Assembly (NCBI GenBank): GCA_024639745.1
Contig: JAHEHW010000081.1
Coordinates: forward strand, 1-7,267
Direction: 5' to 3'
Length of the DNA: 7,267 nucleotides
Origin: Salaquimonas sp.
Lineage (GTDB): Bacteria; Pseudomonadota; Alphaproteobacteria; Rhizobiales; Rhizobiaceae
Below are positions 1-7,267 of the stretch, one piece after another; position 1 is the first letter of the stretch; each line of letters begins with the position of its first letter. The translations under genes and the position numbers were made by a program. The notes beneath the pieces are model-generated. The model was not told the origin of the DNA and did not search any database. It was given only the letters and a program-made list of their open reading frames with translations.

Positions 1-628
1 AGGCGGCCATCGTCCAGTCACCTGCCAGGCCAGCGATTTTATGGACGAAATTCGAAATCAATTTCGCGCCATCCGGTGTATGGACCACCTCCGGATGAAA
101 CTGTACCGCGTAGTATTTACGTGCTTCGTCCGCGGTTGCCGCATAAGGCGCATTGGGCGAAGCCGCGATAACTTCGAAGCCTTCCGGCAACTCGGTTACA
201 CGGTCGCCATGGCTCATCCATACCTGATGTTTGTCGCCGCTTTCCCAAACGCCTTCGAAAAGCGCCGCCGGCTTCAGGACCTCGACGAAAGCGCGGCCGA
301 ATTCACGGTGATGCCCGCCCTCGACCTTGCCGCCAAGCTGCTCGCACATGGTTTGCTGCCCGTAGCAGATGCCAAGCACCGGAAGGCCGCTTTCGAAAAC
401 GACTTCTGGCGCCCGCGGGCTGCCGATATCGGTGGTCGAAGCCGGTCCGCCGGAAAGAATAACGGCCTTCGGCTTTAGCCGGTCGAAAGCCTCGCGGGCG
501 GATTGAAACGGTACGATCTCCGAATAGACGCCGGCTTCGCGCACGCGTCTGGCGATCAGCTGAGTGACCTGGCTTCCGAAATCGATGATGAGGACGGTGT
601 CGGGATGGGCGGTGAGAGTTTCGGTCAT
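1..628 (-). CDS. guaA: GMP synthase (glutamine-hydrolysing), N-terminal part, cut by window edge
   Basis: GuaA converts XMP to GMP in the cytoplasm, using ATP and ammonia released from glutamine. Only the first 209 residues are in the window; the family is usually about 520 residues, so the ATP-pyrophosphatase and dimerisation domains lie beyond position 1. What is visible is a complete class I glutamine amidotransferase domain: [18 protein letters not shown] at residues 14-31, the oxyanion-strand motif LSGGP at 58-62, the nucleophile elbow GICYGQQ at 86-92 (catalytic Cys88), and FHPE at 177-180 (His178 and Glu180 complete the triad). The ATG at 626-628 is chosen because the family N-terminus starts just before the DFGSQ motif; an AGG lies 5 bases upstream of it. 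It follows the nucleosidase gene after 89 bases with no terminator seen, so it may share its transcript. The identification is firm. Confidence 0.96.
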   Translation of the reverse strand, partial: MTETLTAHPDTVLIIDFGSQVTQLIARRVREAGVYSEIVPFQSAREAFDRLKPKAVILSGGPASTTDIGSPRAPEVVFESGLPVLGICYGQQTMCEQLGGKVEGGHHREFGRAFVEVLKPAALFEGVWESGDKHQVWMSHGDRVTELPEGFEVIAASPNAPYAATADEARKYYAVQFHPEVVHTPDGAKLISNFVHKIAGLAGDWTMAA

Positions 629-717
629 CAATGCCTGCCATTGCTCCAAAAACAGCCCTTACCCAGTTTCGGCGCCTTTCGCAATTGCCGGTTGGCGCTC
701 TTCACAAGTGTTGTTGC

Positions 718-1350
718 TCAGCGAACCAATCCGTGTTCAAGAATGCATGTTTCCATTCGGTCTACGGCATCGCTCAAATTTTCATCGACCACGTGAAGAT
801 ATTGTGTCCAGTCGTCGACATGTCCGAGTTCTTCGGCCCCGTCCGATATGCCGCGCAAGCCGATAAGCGGTACGTCAAAACGATGGCAGGCTCTGAGCAA
901 CGCGAAGGTCTCCATGTCGACCATGTCGGCATAGATCTCGTCATAATGCGCGCCCGATACGATGCTGGCGCCAGTGGCCAGACTGGCCGATGGAATGCCG
1001 GTATCAAAAACAGGCATGTCCAGAATTATGGGCAGATCCAGCAGCGGCGTCTGGCCCTTTTCGAAGCCAAGCGGGCTTGCATCCATATCGCGGTAGCAGA
1101 CCGACGATGCCTGATAGACTTCGGTCTGTGGTAGTTTGGCCGATCCGGCCGATCCAAGCGAAACGATAAGGTCTGGCAGCTCTCCGGCTTCATTCAACCG
1201 CGCCAGTTCTGCCGAAAGGACAACAGCTGCTTCCACTGGGCCTATACCGGTCATCAGCGGCACAAAACGCTCTTGCAAATGCTCTCCGTATTCGGGTGCT
1301 GCCGCCATGACGTAAAGTAATCTATGGTTGCCGATCTGCTTGATCTGCAT
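718..1350 (-). CDS. mtnN: 5'-methylthioadenosine/S-adenosylhomocysteine nucleosidase family protein
   Basis: Predicted cytoplasmic nucleosidase of the PNP/UDP phosphorylase superfamily. The family cleaves adenine from MTA and SAH, by-products of polyamine synthesis and SAM-dependent methylation. The protein has 210 residues, slightly shorter than E. coli MtnN (about 230). Visible motifs are TGIGPVEAA at 34-42 (family pattern GIGKVxAA), VSLGSAGS at 63-70, VDMETFALLRACHRF at 144-158 (Glu147 matches the ribose-binding Glu) and LRGISDGA at 165-172 (Asp170 matches the catalytic Asp). Glu20 in MAAAPEY could be the N-terminal acid residue. The ATG at 1348-1350 is preceded by GAGAAAGG with a 6-base spacing. 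It starts 12 bases after the TspO stop, so the two are probably co-transcribed. The family is clear. Substrate preference is inferred: a futalosine hydrolase or another purine nucleosidase of the same fold cannot be excluded. Confidence 0.86.
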   Translation of the reverse strand: MQIKQIGNHRLLYVMAAAPEYGEHLQERFVPLMTGIGPVEAAVVLSAELARLNEAGELPDLIVSLGSAGSAKLPQTEVYQASSVCYRDMDASPLGFEKGQTPLLDLPIILDMPVFDTGIPSASLATGASIVSGAHYDEIYADMVDMETFALLRACHRFDVPLIGLRGISDGAEELGHVDDWTQYLHVVDENLSDAVDRMETCILEHGLVR

Positions 1351-1362
1351 CGCCGGCCTTTC

Positions 1363-1860
1363 TCAGTTCAGATAGACAATTGTCGCGTTGAGGATCGCGG
1401 CAAAACCGATCCAGGCGAGATAGGGTGCGAAAAGCCAGCTCGCCATCCGGTTGATCAGTCGCGCCGAACGCATGAATCCGACAATCGCGGCAATCAATCC
1501 GATGATCACGAAAATCGCCAATAGCGGCGACTGCATGTAAAAGAAGGCGCATGTCCAAAGCGCATTCAGGGCAAGTTGCGCATACCATAGCTGCATCGCA
1601 GTCGATTGCGGTGCGGGGCGCCAGATCAGCCCGCCGGCAATGCCAATCAGAACGAAAAGCGTTGTCCATACCGGCCCGAATATCCAGTCAGGCGGGTTGA
1701 ACGAAGGCTTTACGATGGAATCGTACCACTCGCCCGGACGGAACAGAAAACCGGTGACCGCCCCGACGATTTCCGAAAGCAAAACGAAAAAGATGATGGG
1801 CAATATGATTCGAGGGTTCATGAACTGGAAGCCATTTCCTGGTGTGAGCGCGTTTGTCAT
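1363..1860 (-). CDS. tspO: TspO/MBR family membrane protein
   Basis: Integral membrane protein of the TspO/peripheral benzodiazepine receptor family. Relatives bind porphyrins and related tetrapyrroles and in Rhodobacter tune photosynthesis gene expression; the role here is not known. The product has 165 residues with five hydrophobic segments at about 17-38, 62-80, 90-108, 112-130 and 142-161, the normal family topology. Hallmarks are EWYDSIVKPSFNPPDW at 44-59 followed by FGPVWT at 61-66, LWYAQLALNALW at 91-102 and PYLAWIGFAAILN at 146-158. The ATG at 1858-1860 overlaps the rsmB stop as ATGA, which suggests translational coupling. A second in-frame ATG at 1819-1821 would give 152 residues and begin nearer the first membrane helix; neither start has a strong ribosome site. 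The open frame continues further upstream, but only as a shadow of rsmB. Confidence 0.9.
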   Translation of the reverse strand: MTNALTPGNGFQFMNPRIILPIIFFVLLSEIVGAVTGFLFRPGEWYDSIVKPSFNPPDWIFGPVWTTLFVLIGIAGGLIWRPAPQSTAMQLWYAQLALNALWTCAFFYMQSPLLAIFVIIGLIAAIVGFMRSARLINRMASWLFAPYLAWIGFAAILNATIVYLN

Positions 1861-3146
1861 GGTGCGTCGCGCTGCATGACGGCGAAAAAAAAGCCGTCGG
1901 TATCGGTAGATGCAGGCGTAAGTGTGATGCAATTGAGATCGGCAGACCAGGGCTGCAGCTTGTCGAAACCATAAAGGTCTTGCCACACTTCTCCTGCCGA
2001 AAGAAGGGACCAGCCGGGATGCCTTTCTCCGAAGGCGTAAACCTGTTCCTCGTTTTCTGCCTGAAAAACAGAACAAGTCACATAGAAGAGAAATCCTCCG
2101 GGCCGAACATATTGGGCAGCCGAGTCGAGAATGTTCTTCTGCTCGGCCAGCCTTTGTTCAAGCTGCTCCGGTGTCAGTCGCCATTTCGCATCCGGCCTTC
2201 GCCGCCAGACGCCTGAACCCGTGCAGGGCGCATCGACGAGAACCCGGTCCATCTTCGCTTCGAGCGGTTGCATACTGCTGGAATCTGCGTGGATCTGGCT
2301 GTTGCGCACCCCAGCGCGCTTCATCCGATCGAAGATCGGAGCAAGCCGGTTCTTGTCGGCATCGTAGGCATGGATCTGGCCCTTGTTGCACATCATCGCT
2401 GCCATGGCGAGCGTCTTGCCCCCGGCACCGGCACAATAGTCAAGAATCTGCTCGCCGGGTCTGGTAAAGACCAGTTCGGAAACGATCTGGCTGCCCTCAT
2501 CCTGAATTTCGAACCATCCTTTTTGAAAAGCAGGCTCGGCCTGAACATTCGGTAGGCGACGAGCACCGCTTCCCGAGGCGATGCGCAAGCCGGAAAGGGA
2601 AATCGCAGTCTTTCGGCAACCCTTCGCAGAGAGCGCCTTTTCCACCTTGGCTCTATCGGCTTTCAGGGTATTGACCCGGAGATCGAGTGGCGGTCTTTCG
2701 GCAAGCGCTTTTGCTTCTTCCACCCAATCTTCGTCGAAACCTTCTTCCAATTGCTCAACGCACCAGCCGGGTACATCCGCCTCAATATCCGGGTCGGCAA
2801 AAGCGAAATCCCGCGATTTGGAGGCTTCAAGCTTCGCAAATGGAATTTCGGGTGCGTGCCGGTCGCCGTCAAAAGCTTCCTGCATTTTTTGAGGACTTAC
2901 CCCCCAGTCGCGGGTGACGGTCAGAAATACCGCCGCTGCCGGCTTGTCATCTTGCATCAGGTATCCGGTGGAACGTCGCTTGCGCAAAGTGTCATAGACG
3001 AGATTGCCAATTGCGTTACGGTCTCCCGACCCGGCAAACCGATGGCTTGTGCCCCAGTCTTTCAATGCCTGGGCTGCGGGCCGATGGCGGTTCTCGATTT
3101 CTTCGAGCACCTCAATCGCTGCCTGTATGCGGCCACCAAGTTTCAA
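1857..3146 (-). CDS. rsmB: RsmB-type 16S rRNA (cytosine-C5) methyltransferase
   Basis: SAM-dependent RsmB/NOP-family methyltransferase. The E. coli member makes m5C967 in 16S rRNA. It has 429 residues, normal for the family. Residues 1 to about 150 form a helical N-terminal region that corresponds to the NusB-like RNA-binding part. The Rossmann-fold catalytic domain follows: LDYCAGAGGKT at 235-245 (SAM motif I), YDADKNRL at 261-268, DAPCTGSG at 305-312 (Cys308, which releases product in this family) and YVTCSVFQAENEEQV at 355-369 (Cys358, the attacking nucleophile). The start is a TTG at 3144-3146 with GGAA six bases upstream. No in-frame ATG or GTG lies between this TTG and the next upstream stop, and the N-terminus KLGGRIQAAIEVLEEI fits the family from the first residue. 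It lies 16 bases after the MAPEG stop and overlaps tspO by 4 bases. The exact target base is inferred. Confidence 0.94.
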   Translation of the reverse strand: MKLGGRIQAAIEVLEEIENRHRPAAQALKDWGTSHRFAGSGDRNAIGNLVYDTLRKRRSTGYLMQDDKPAAAVFLTVTRDWGVSPQKMQEAFDGDRHAPEIPFAKLEASKSRDFAFADPDIEADVPGWCVEQLEEGFDEDWVEEAKALAERPPLDLRVNTLKADRAKVEKALSAKGCRKTAISLSGLRIASGSGARRLPNVQAEPAFQKGWFEIQDEGSQIVSELVFTRPGEQILDYCAGAGGKTLAMAAMMCNKGQIHAYDADKNRLAPIFDRMKRAGVRNSQIHADSSSMQPLEAKMDRVLVDAPCTGSGVWRRRPDAKWRLTPEQLEQRLAEQKNILDSAAQYVRPGGFLFYVTCSVFQAENEEQVYAFGERHPGWSLLSAGEVWQDLYGFDKLQPWSADLNCITLTPASTDTDGFFFAVMQRDAP

Positions 3147-3152
3147 AACGGA

Positions 3153-3156
3153 TTCC
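3153..3156 (-). promoter_or_regulatory. Ribosome binding site deciding the rsmB TTG start
   Basis: On the minus strand GGAA stands six bases before the TTG at 3144-3146. This is the only Shine-Dalgarno-like sequence near the start of the RsmB-homologous region, and it supports initiation at TTG. Confidence 0.5.
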
Positions 3157-3162
3157 GATGCA

Positions 3163-3519
3163 TTACGATTGAGCGAAAAGGACTGCGGAAACGACGAATT
3201 CCGCCGTCATTGCCATTATGATCTGTATACTACTAATAAACCAGCGGCGACGCAGCATGACTCGTATTTCGCCTATCATTTCGCGAATGTGAACAATTCT
3301 GACGACTAAAAAGGCAAAGGCTAGTATTATGGTAATCTGGCTGCTGACGGAGAGCGCTAGGCCCGCGGCAACCAGTGCATAGAAGATCACCGGGAGTTCG
3401 AACTGGTTCGCGACGGCGCGGCTGTACACCCGCAGGTCATCCGGTTCTTCCCGAGTGGTTTTGAACACCTCAGCCGTGACCCGTTTCTCGCGCGCCGCCG
3501 TCATCCTCGCTTTTGACAT
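3163..3519 (-). CDS. MAPEG-family membrane protein, surviving open frame of a gene broken at its 5' end
   Basis: Small membrane protein of the MAPEG superfamily (membrane-associated proteins in eicosanoid and glutathione metabolism). Bacterial members are mostly uncharacterised. The open frame gives 118 residues against about 130-140 in the family. It has RAVANQFELPVIFYALVAAG at 34-53 (the family's conserved N-Q/H-x-E-x-P helix), a second hydrophobic segment at about 60-76, RIVHIREMIGEIRVMLRRR at 74-92 (the basic loop, family pattern RxxH...R) and a last helix at about 94-116. The first MAPEG helix is missing. It is encoded in the same frame just upstream, behind a TGA at 3532-3534. The ATG at 3517-3519 has no ribosome binding site, and a second ATG at 3502-3504 has GAGG directly touching it, which is too close. 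The gene sits between guaB and rsmB. I infer a recent pseudogene; a shortened translated product is possible. Confidence 0.7.
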   Translation of the reverse strand: MSKARMTAAREKRVTAEVFKTTREEPDDLRVYSRAVANQFELPVIFYALVAAGLALSVSSQITIILAFAFLVVRIVHIREMIGEIRVMLRRRWFISSIQIIMAMTAEFVVSAVLFAQS

Positions 3520-3627
3520 TTGCGAATAGAGTCAGATCGTCAGCGCGATCTGCCCGGCGAGCGCGACAGCCAGAAGGCGAATGACGAGACCCTGCTCGTA
3601 GGTCCATGGCAGAAGCAGTTATTTCAT
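3520..3627 (-). pseudogene. Lost N-terminal part of the MAPEG gene
   Basis: This stretch is in frame with the MAPEG open frame at 3163-3519 and begins with an ATG at 3625-3627 that has GGGA seven bases upstream. Codon 3 is TAA (3619-3621) and codon 32 is TGA (3532-3534). Between the stops 28 open codons read as a hydrophobic helix (GLVIRLLAVALAGQIALTI), and after the TGA the reading continues LYSQMSKARM directly into the surviving frame. A tryptophan (TGG) in place of the TGA would restore a typical first MAPEG helix. The added length (155 residues in total) is closer to the family than the surviving 118. The starting ATG is less certain than the helix. Confidence 0.65.
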
Positions 3628-3644
3628 CGCTGCGTCCCGCGATG
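3625..3644 (-). repeat. Inverted repeat between guaB and the MAPEG gene
   Basis: Perfect six-base arms CATCGC (3639-3644 on the minus strand) and GCGATG (3625-3630) flank an eight-base loop. The hairpin begins directly after the guaB stop codon. Its 3' arm contains the presumed ancestral MAPEG ATG, and its loop contains the GGGA that would be its ribosome site. It has no U-run after it, so it is not an intrinsic terminator. A role in limiting translation of the MAPEG gene is only inferred. Confidence 0.35.
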
Positions 3645-5371
<1,727 letters not shown>

Positions 5372-6149
5372 TCATCTGGCGTGTTCGGGATGGAAGGCGT
5401 AAACAGCCACCTATGCATCTGATGGCGAAAGCCGCTGGAGCCATTTGGGCGCTTGATCGGCCAGAATTCGATCTTTCATCGAAGCGCTGGCAATTTCGTT
5501 ATTCTGTAATTCCGATTTCTCGTTTTCCGGCATGCAGTAAGCGATTTAGTCGAGCTGGCGGCGCATTGCTATGGCCAACGGCTGATCGTTGGCTCTAGCG
5601 AAAAATCGCGTTGAATCCAGGATCCCCGTTTCGTTGCGGTGATAATTACCGCCGATTATAGAATGTGGGCTAAAGACCAGCGTGGCCGGTCCTGAACTCG
5701 GATCGTTCAGGATGATTCCCGGTTTCAGACCGCGCAGAAAGCCGAATTGGGATTGCTCGTTGCGGAGTTCATCGACCTGCCCGGCGCTGCCCGCCGATGG
5801 TTTATCGGGGCGGGGGTGGTCGTCCCACTCGCTTCCCCGATCTTCCCCGGATAGATTGTTGGAAAAGCTAATACTGGCGAAAGCAGTGGAATCGCCACAA
5901 CGGCGGCGGGCGTCGATGCGACCGCCTGCTTGCCATCGAAGAACAAGGACAGCCGGTGTCAGGCGACATGGGCGATCACGACGCAGAGTGGCACGCTGGC
6001 AAACATCCCGACCCGCATTGCGCGGACCTGATAAAGCCCAGGGCAAGCGAAACGGCAAGGCTGACCCAGACCGCGATGAAATGGTCGGATATCCTTATGG
6101 TCAGTTATTTGTGAAGCGGGAGGTCAATTTACACTGGGCCTAACTTCAG
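5372..6149 (-). pseudogene. Decayed gene for a polytopic membrane protein (C-terminal part)
   Basis: Joining minus-strand frames gives a continuous protein-like reading. It starts near KLGPV (about 6149-6132), crosses TAA at 6129-6131 and TAA at 6105-6107, and reads a membrane helix (FIAVWVSLAVSLALGF). Near 6032-6036 it needs one extra base to continue as YQVRAMRVGMFASVPLCVVI. It then crosses TGA at 5959-5961 into another hydrophobic stretch (AVVAIPLLSPVLAFPTIYP). Near 5736-5740 one more base is missing, after which it reads FLRGLKPGIILND and SPHSIIGGNYHRNETGIL. It crosses TAA at 5546-5548, continues IAYCMPENEK and PKWLQRLSPSDA, crosses TAG at 5411-5413 and ends at TGA 5372-5374. The order of helices, then PHS(I/V)-x4-YHRN-x-GIL, then a W-L near the C-terminus, resembles large uncharacterised membrane proteins of alphaproteobacteria (glycosyltransferase-39-like architecture) that I recall but could not search. 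Such proteins are about 600 residues, so the 5' half appears lost. Confidence 0.7.
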
Positions 6150-6356
6150 CGTTTTCGCTTAAGCTGGGTGCAAGTCTGAACTGCCGCCGTCACGAATGCG
6201 CATTCAGGCATACGTCTCGGTATTGCCAGTGGCGGAACGCCCTACACCGTAGTGTTTGTCGGGGTCGGCGGAAGTGTGATCCTCGGTCAGCGTTACGGAC
6301 ACTCTTGCAAACATAGAGCCCTTTCGCCTGATCGACCCCGCATGTACTTTACAAAC
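6150..6356. other. Intergenic stretch without a recognisable gene
   Basis: About 200 bases between the readable pseudogene and the gabD terminator. All frames have stops and I see no motif. It probably holds further decayed sequence of the membrane protein gene, but I cannot align it to anything. A second copy of ACCCCGC (6335-6341) repeats part of the terminator arm and is likely chance. Confidence 0.4.
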
Positions 6357-6383
6357 AAAAAAACGCGGGGTTTTCACCCCGCG
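6357..6383 (-). terminator. Intrinsic terminator of the succinate-semialdehyde dehydrogenase gene
   Basis: Read on the minus strand: CGCGGGG (6377-6383), loop TGAAAA, CCCCGCG (6364-6370), then seven T residues (6357-6363) followed by GTTTG. The stem has seven G-C pairs and can extend by A-U and G-U pairs into the U-tract. It lies 37 bases after the gabD stop codon. On the plus strand the stem is followed by CTCTAATTTTC, a poor U-tract, so it works mainly for the minus strand. Confidence 0.92.
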
Positions 6384-6420
6384 CTCTAATTTTCACTGAT
6401 GGGATTGCAGTCTAACCGGA

Positions 6421-7267
6421 TTACATTCCCAAGCCGCCGACGCAGACATATTTGGTTTCGAGATAGTCCTCGATCCCATGATGCCCGCCTTCGCGGCCTA
6501 GACCGGACTCCTTGTAACCGCCGAAGGGCGCTTCAACCGTAGTGATGATCCCTTCGTTGACGCCGACGAGACCGTAGTCGAGCCCTTCGGAAACGCGGAA
6601 AGCCCGACCCAGATCGCTGGTGTAGAAATAGGCGGCGAGGCCATAAACCGTGTTATTGGCCATAGCGATCCCTTCTTCTTCCGTCTTGAACTTGTAGATC
6701 GGCGCGATTGGCCCGAAGATCTCTTCCTTGGTAAAGCGCATCCGGGGCTTGGCATCGGCAATCACCGTCGGTTCAAAGAAAGAGCCGCCCAGCTCGTGGC
6801 GCTTGCCACCCGCAACGACCTTGCCGCCCTTCTTGGTGGCGTCTTCGATCATCGACTCCACGGTTTCCACGGCGTCCATGTCGATCAGCGGCCCCTGCTG
6901 TATACCGTCCTCGAGGCCGTTGCCGACTTTCAGATTGGAGGCGGCTTCGGCGAATTTCTCGACGAATTTCTTGTACACCTTGGACTGCACGAGGAAGCGG
7001 TTCGTACAAACGCAGGTCTGCCCGGAATTGCGGTATTTCGCGGCAATGGCGCCTTCCACAGCACGGTCTATATCGGCATCATCGAAAACCAGGAACGGCG
7101 CATTGCCGCCAAGTTCCATCGAAACTTTCTTTACCGTTCCGGCGCATTGCTTCAACAGCGTTTTGCCTACAGCCGTGGAACCCGTAAAGGTAACCTTTTT
7201 GACCAGCGGGTTCGAAGTGATTTCGCCACCGATTTCCCGCGCCGAGCCGGTTACGATATTGACGACA
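6421..7267 (-). CDS. gabD: NAD(P)-dependent succinate-semialdehyde dehydrogenase, C-terminal part, cut by window edge
   Basis: Aldehyde dehydrogenase superfamily enzyme, predicted to oxidise succinate semialdehyde to succinate in 4-aminobutyrate breakdown. The window holds the last 281 residues of about 485. Counted from the edge, the visible sites are VTFTGSTAVGK at 25-35 (dinucleotide-binding region), MELGGNAP at 50-57 (catalytic base Glu51), NSGQTCVCTNR at 80-90 (nucleophile Cys85), EEIFGPI in the later half, and a C-terminus with APFGGYKESGLGREGGHHG then EDYLETKYVC. The GREG...GIEDYLExKY ending and the CVC pair favour GabD over other aldehyde dehydrogenases. The reading frame is open to position 7266, so an internal TTG at 7153-7155 is not the start. 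Its own terminator follows, and it is separated from the guaB cluster by a pseudogene. Glutarate semialdehyde is a possible alternative substrate (GabD/DavD type). Confidence 0.88.
   Translation of the reverse strand, partial: VVNIVTGSAREIGGEITSNPLVKKVTFTGSTAVGKTLLKQCAGTVKKVSMELGGNAPFLVFDDADIDRAVEGAIAAKYRNSGQTCVCTNRFLVQSKVYKKFVEKFAEAASNLKVGNGLEDGIQQGPLIDMDAVETVESMIEDATKKGGKVVAGGKRHELGGSFFEPTVIADAKPRMRFTKEEIFGPIAPIYKFKTEEEGIAMANNTVYGLAAYFYTSDLGRAFRVSEGLDYGLVGVNEGIITTVEAPFGGYKESGLGREGGHHGIEDYLETKYVCVGGLGM

Noticed and set aside
1861..2076. N-terminal extension of TspO to an upstream start at 2076
   Set aside because: The extra 72 residues are basic and unlike the family and are encoded inside rsmB in another frame; the ATGA start at 1860 is better.
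5546..6058. A 170-residue minus-strand open frame taken as an intact gene
   Set aside because: Only its last 65 or so residues are protein-like; the first part reads out of frame relative to the hydrophobic helices in the neighbouring frame, and the homologous reading continues past its TAA stop. It is part of the pseudogene.
5682..6143. A 153-residue plus-strand open frame in the gap between guaB and gabD
   Set aside because: Its product is rich in Arg, Ser and Pro with no motif, and the opposite strand of the same region carries the recognisable decayed membrane-protein gene.
6364..6383. The G+C-rich hairpin as a bidirectional terminator
   Set aside because: The U-tract exists only for the minus strand; the plus-strand side has a poor one and there is no plus-strand gene to end.

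Overview
The window looks like chromosomal DNA of an alphaproteobacterium, most likely Hyphomicrobiales (Rhizobiales). This rests on the protein sequences (the guaB C-terminus, the RsmB N-terminus and the guaA N-terminus all resemble Brucella/Rhizobium-type proteins as I remember them), on the gene order guaB ... rsmB ... guaA, and on a moderately high G+C content. No database was searched. All genes I can support lie on the minus strand, so they are transcribed from right to left.

Right end (6421-7267): the 3' part of an NAD(P)-dependent succinate-semialdehyde dehydrogenase (gabD-like), cut by the window edge and closed by a strong intrinsic terminator at 6357-6383. Then (5372-6149) come the remains of a polytopic membrane protein gene. 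It is readable only by crossing at least five in-frame stops and two apparent single-base deletions, so it is a clear pseudogene. The 5145-5371 stretch is the guaB leader, which carries four short dyad symmetries within about 85 bases.

Centre and left (1-5144): a compact same-strand cluster in the order guaB (IMP dehydrogenase), a MAPEG-family gene whose 5' end is broken by two in-frame stops, rsmB (16S rRNA m5C methyltransferase, TTG start), a TspO/MBR-family membrane protein (ATGA overlap with rsmB), mtnN-like MTA/SAH nucleosidase, and guaA (GMP synthase, cut by the left edge). guaB and guaA carry out the two steps IMP -> XMP -> GMP, so the cluster contains the whole guanylate branch. The genes between them serve ribosome modification, membrane/tetrapyrrole-related functions and salvage of purine by-products of SAM use.

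The window holds no mobile element, CRISPR array, tRNA or rRNA that I can recognise, and no convincing new multi-gene system. The most interesting points are the two decaying genes on either side of guaB and the dyad-rich guaB leader.
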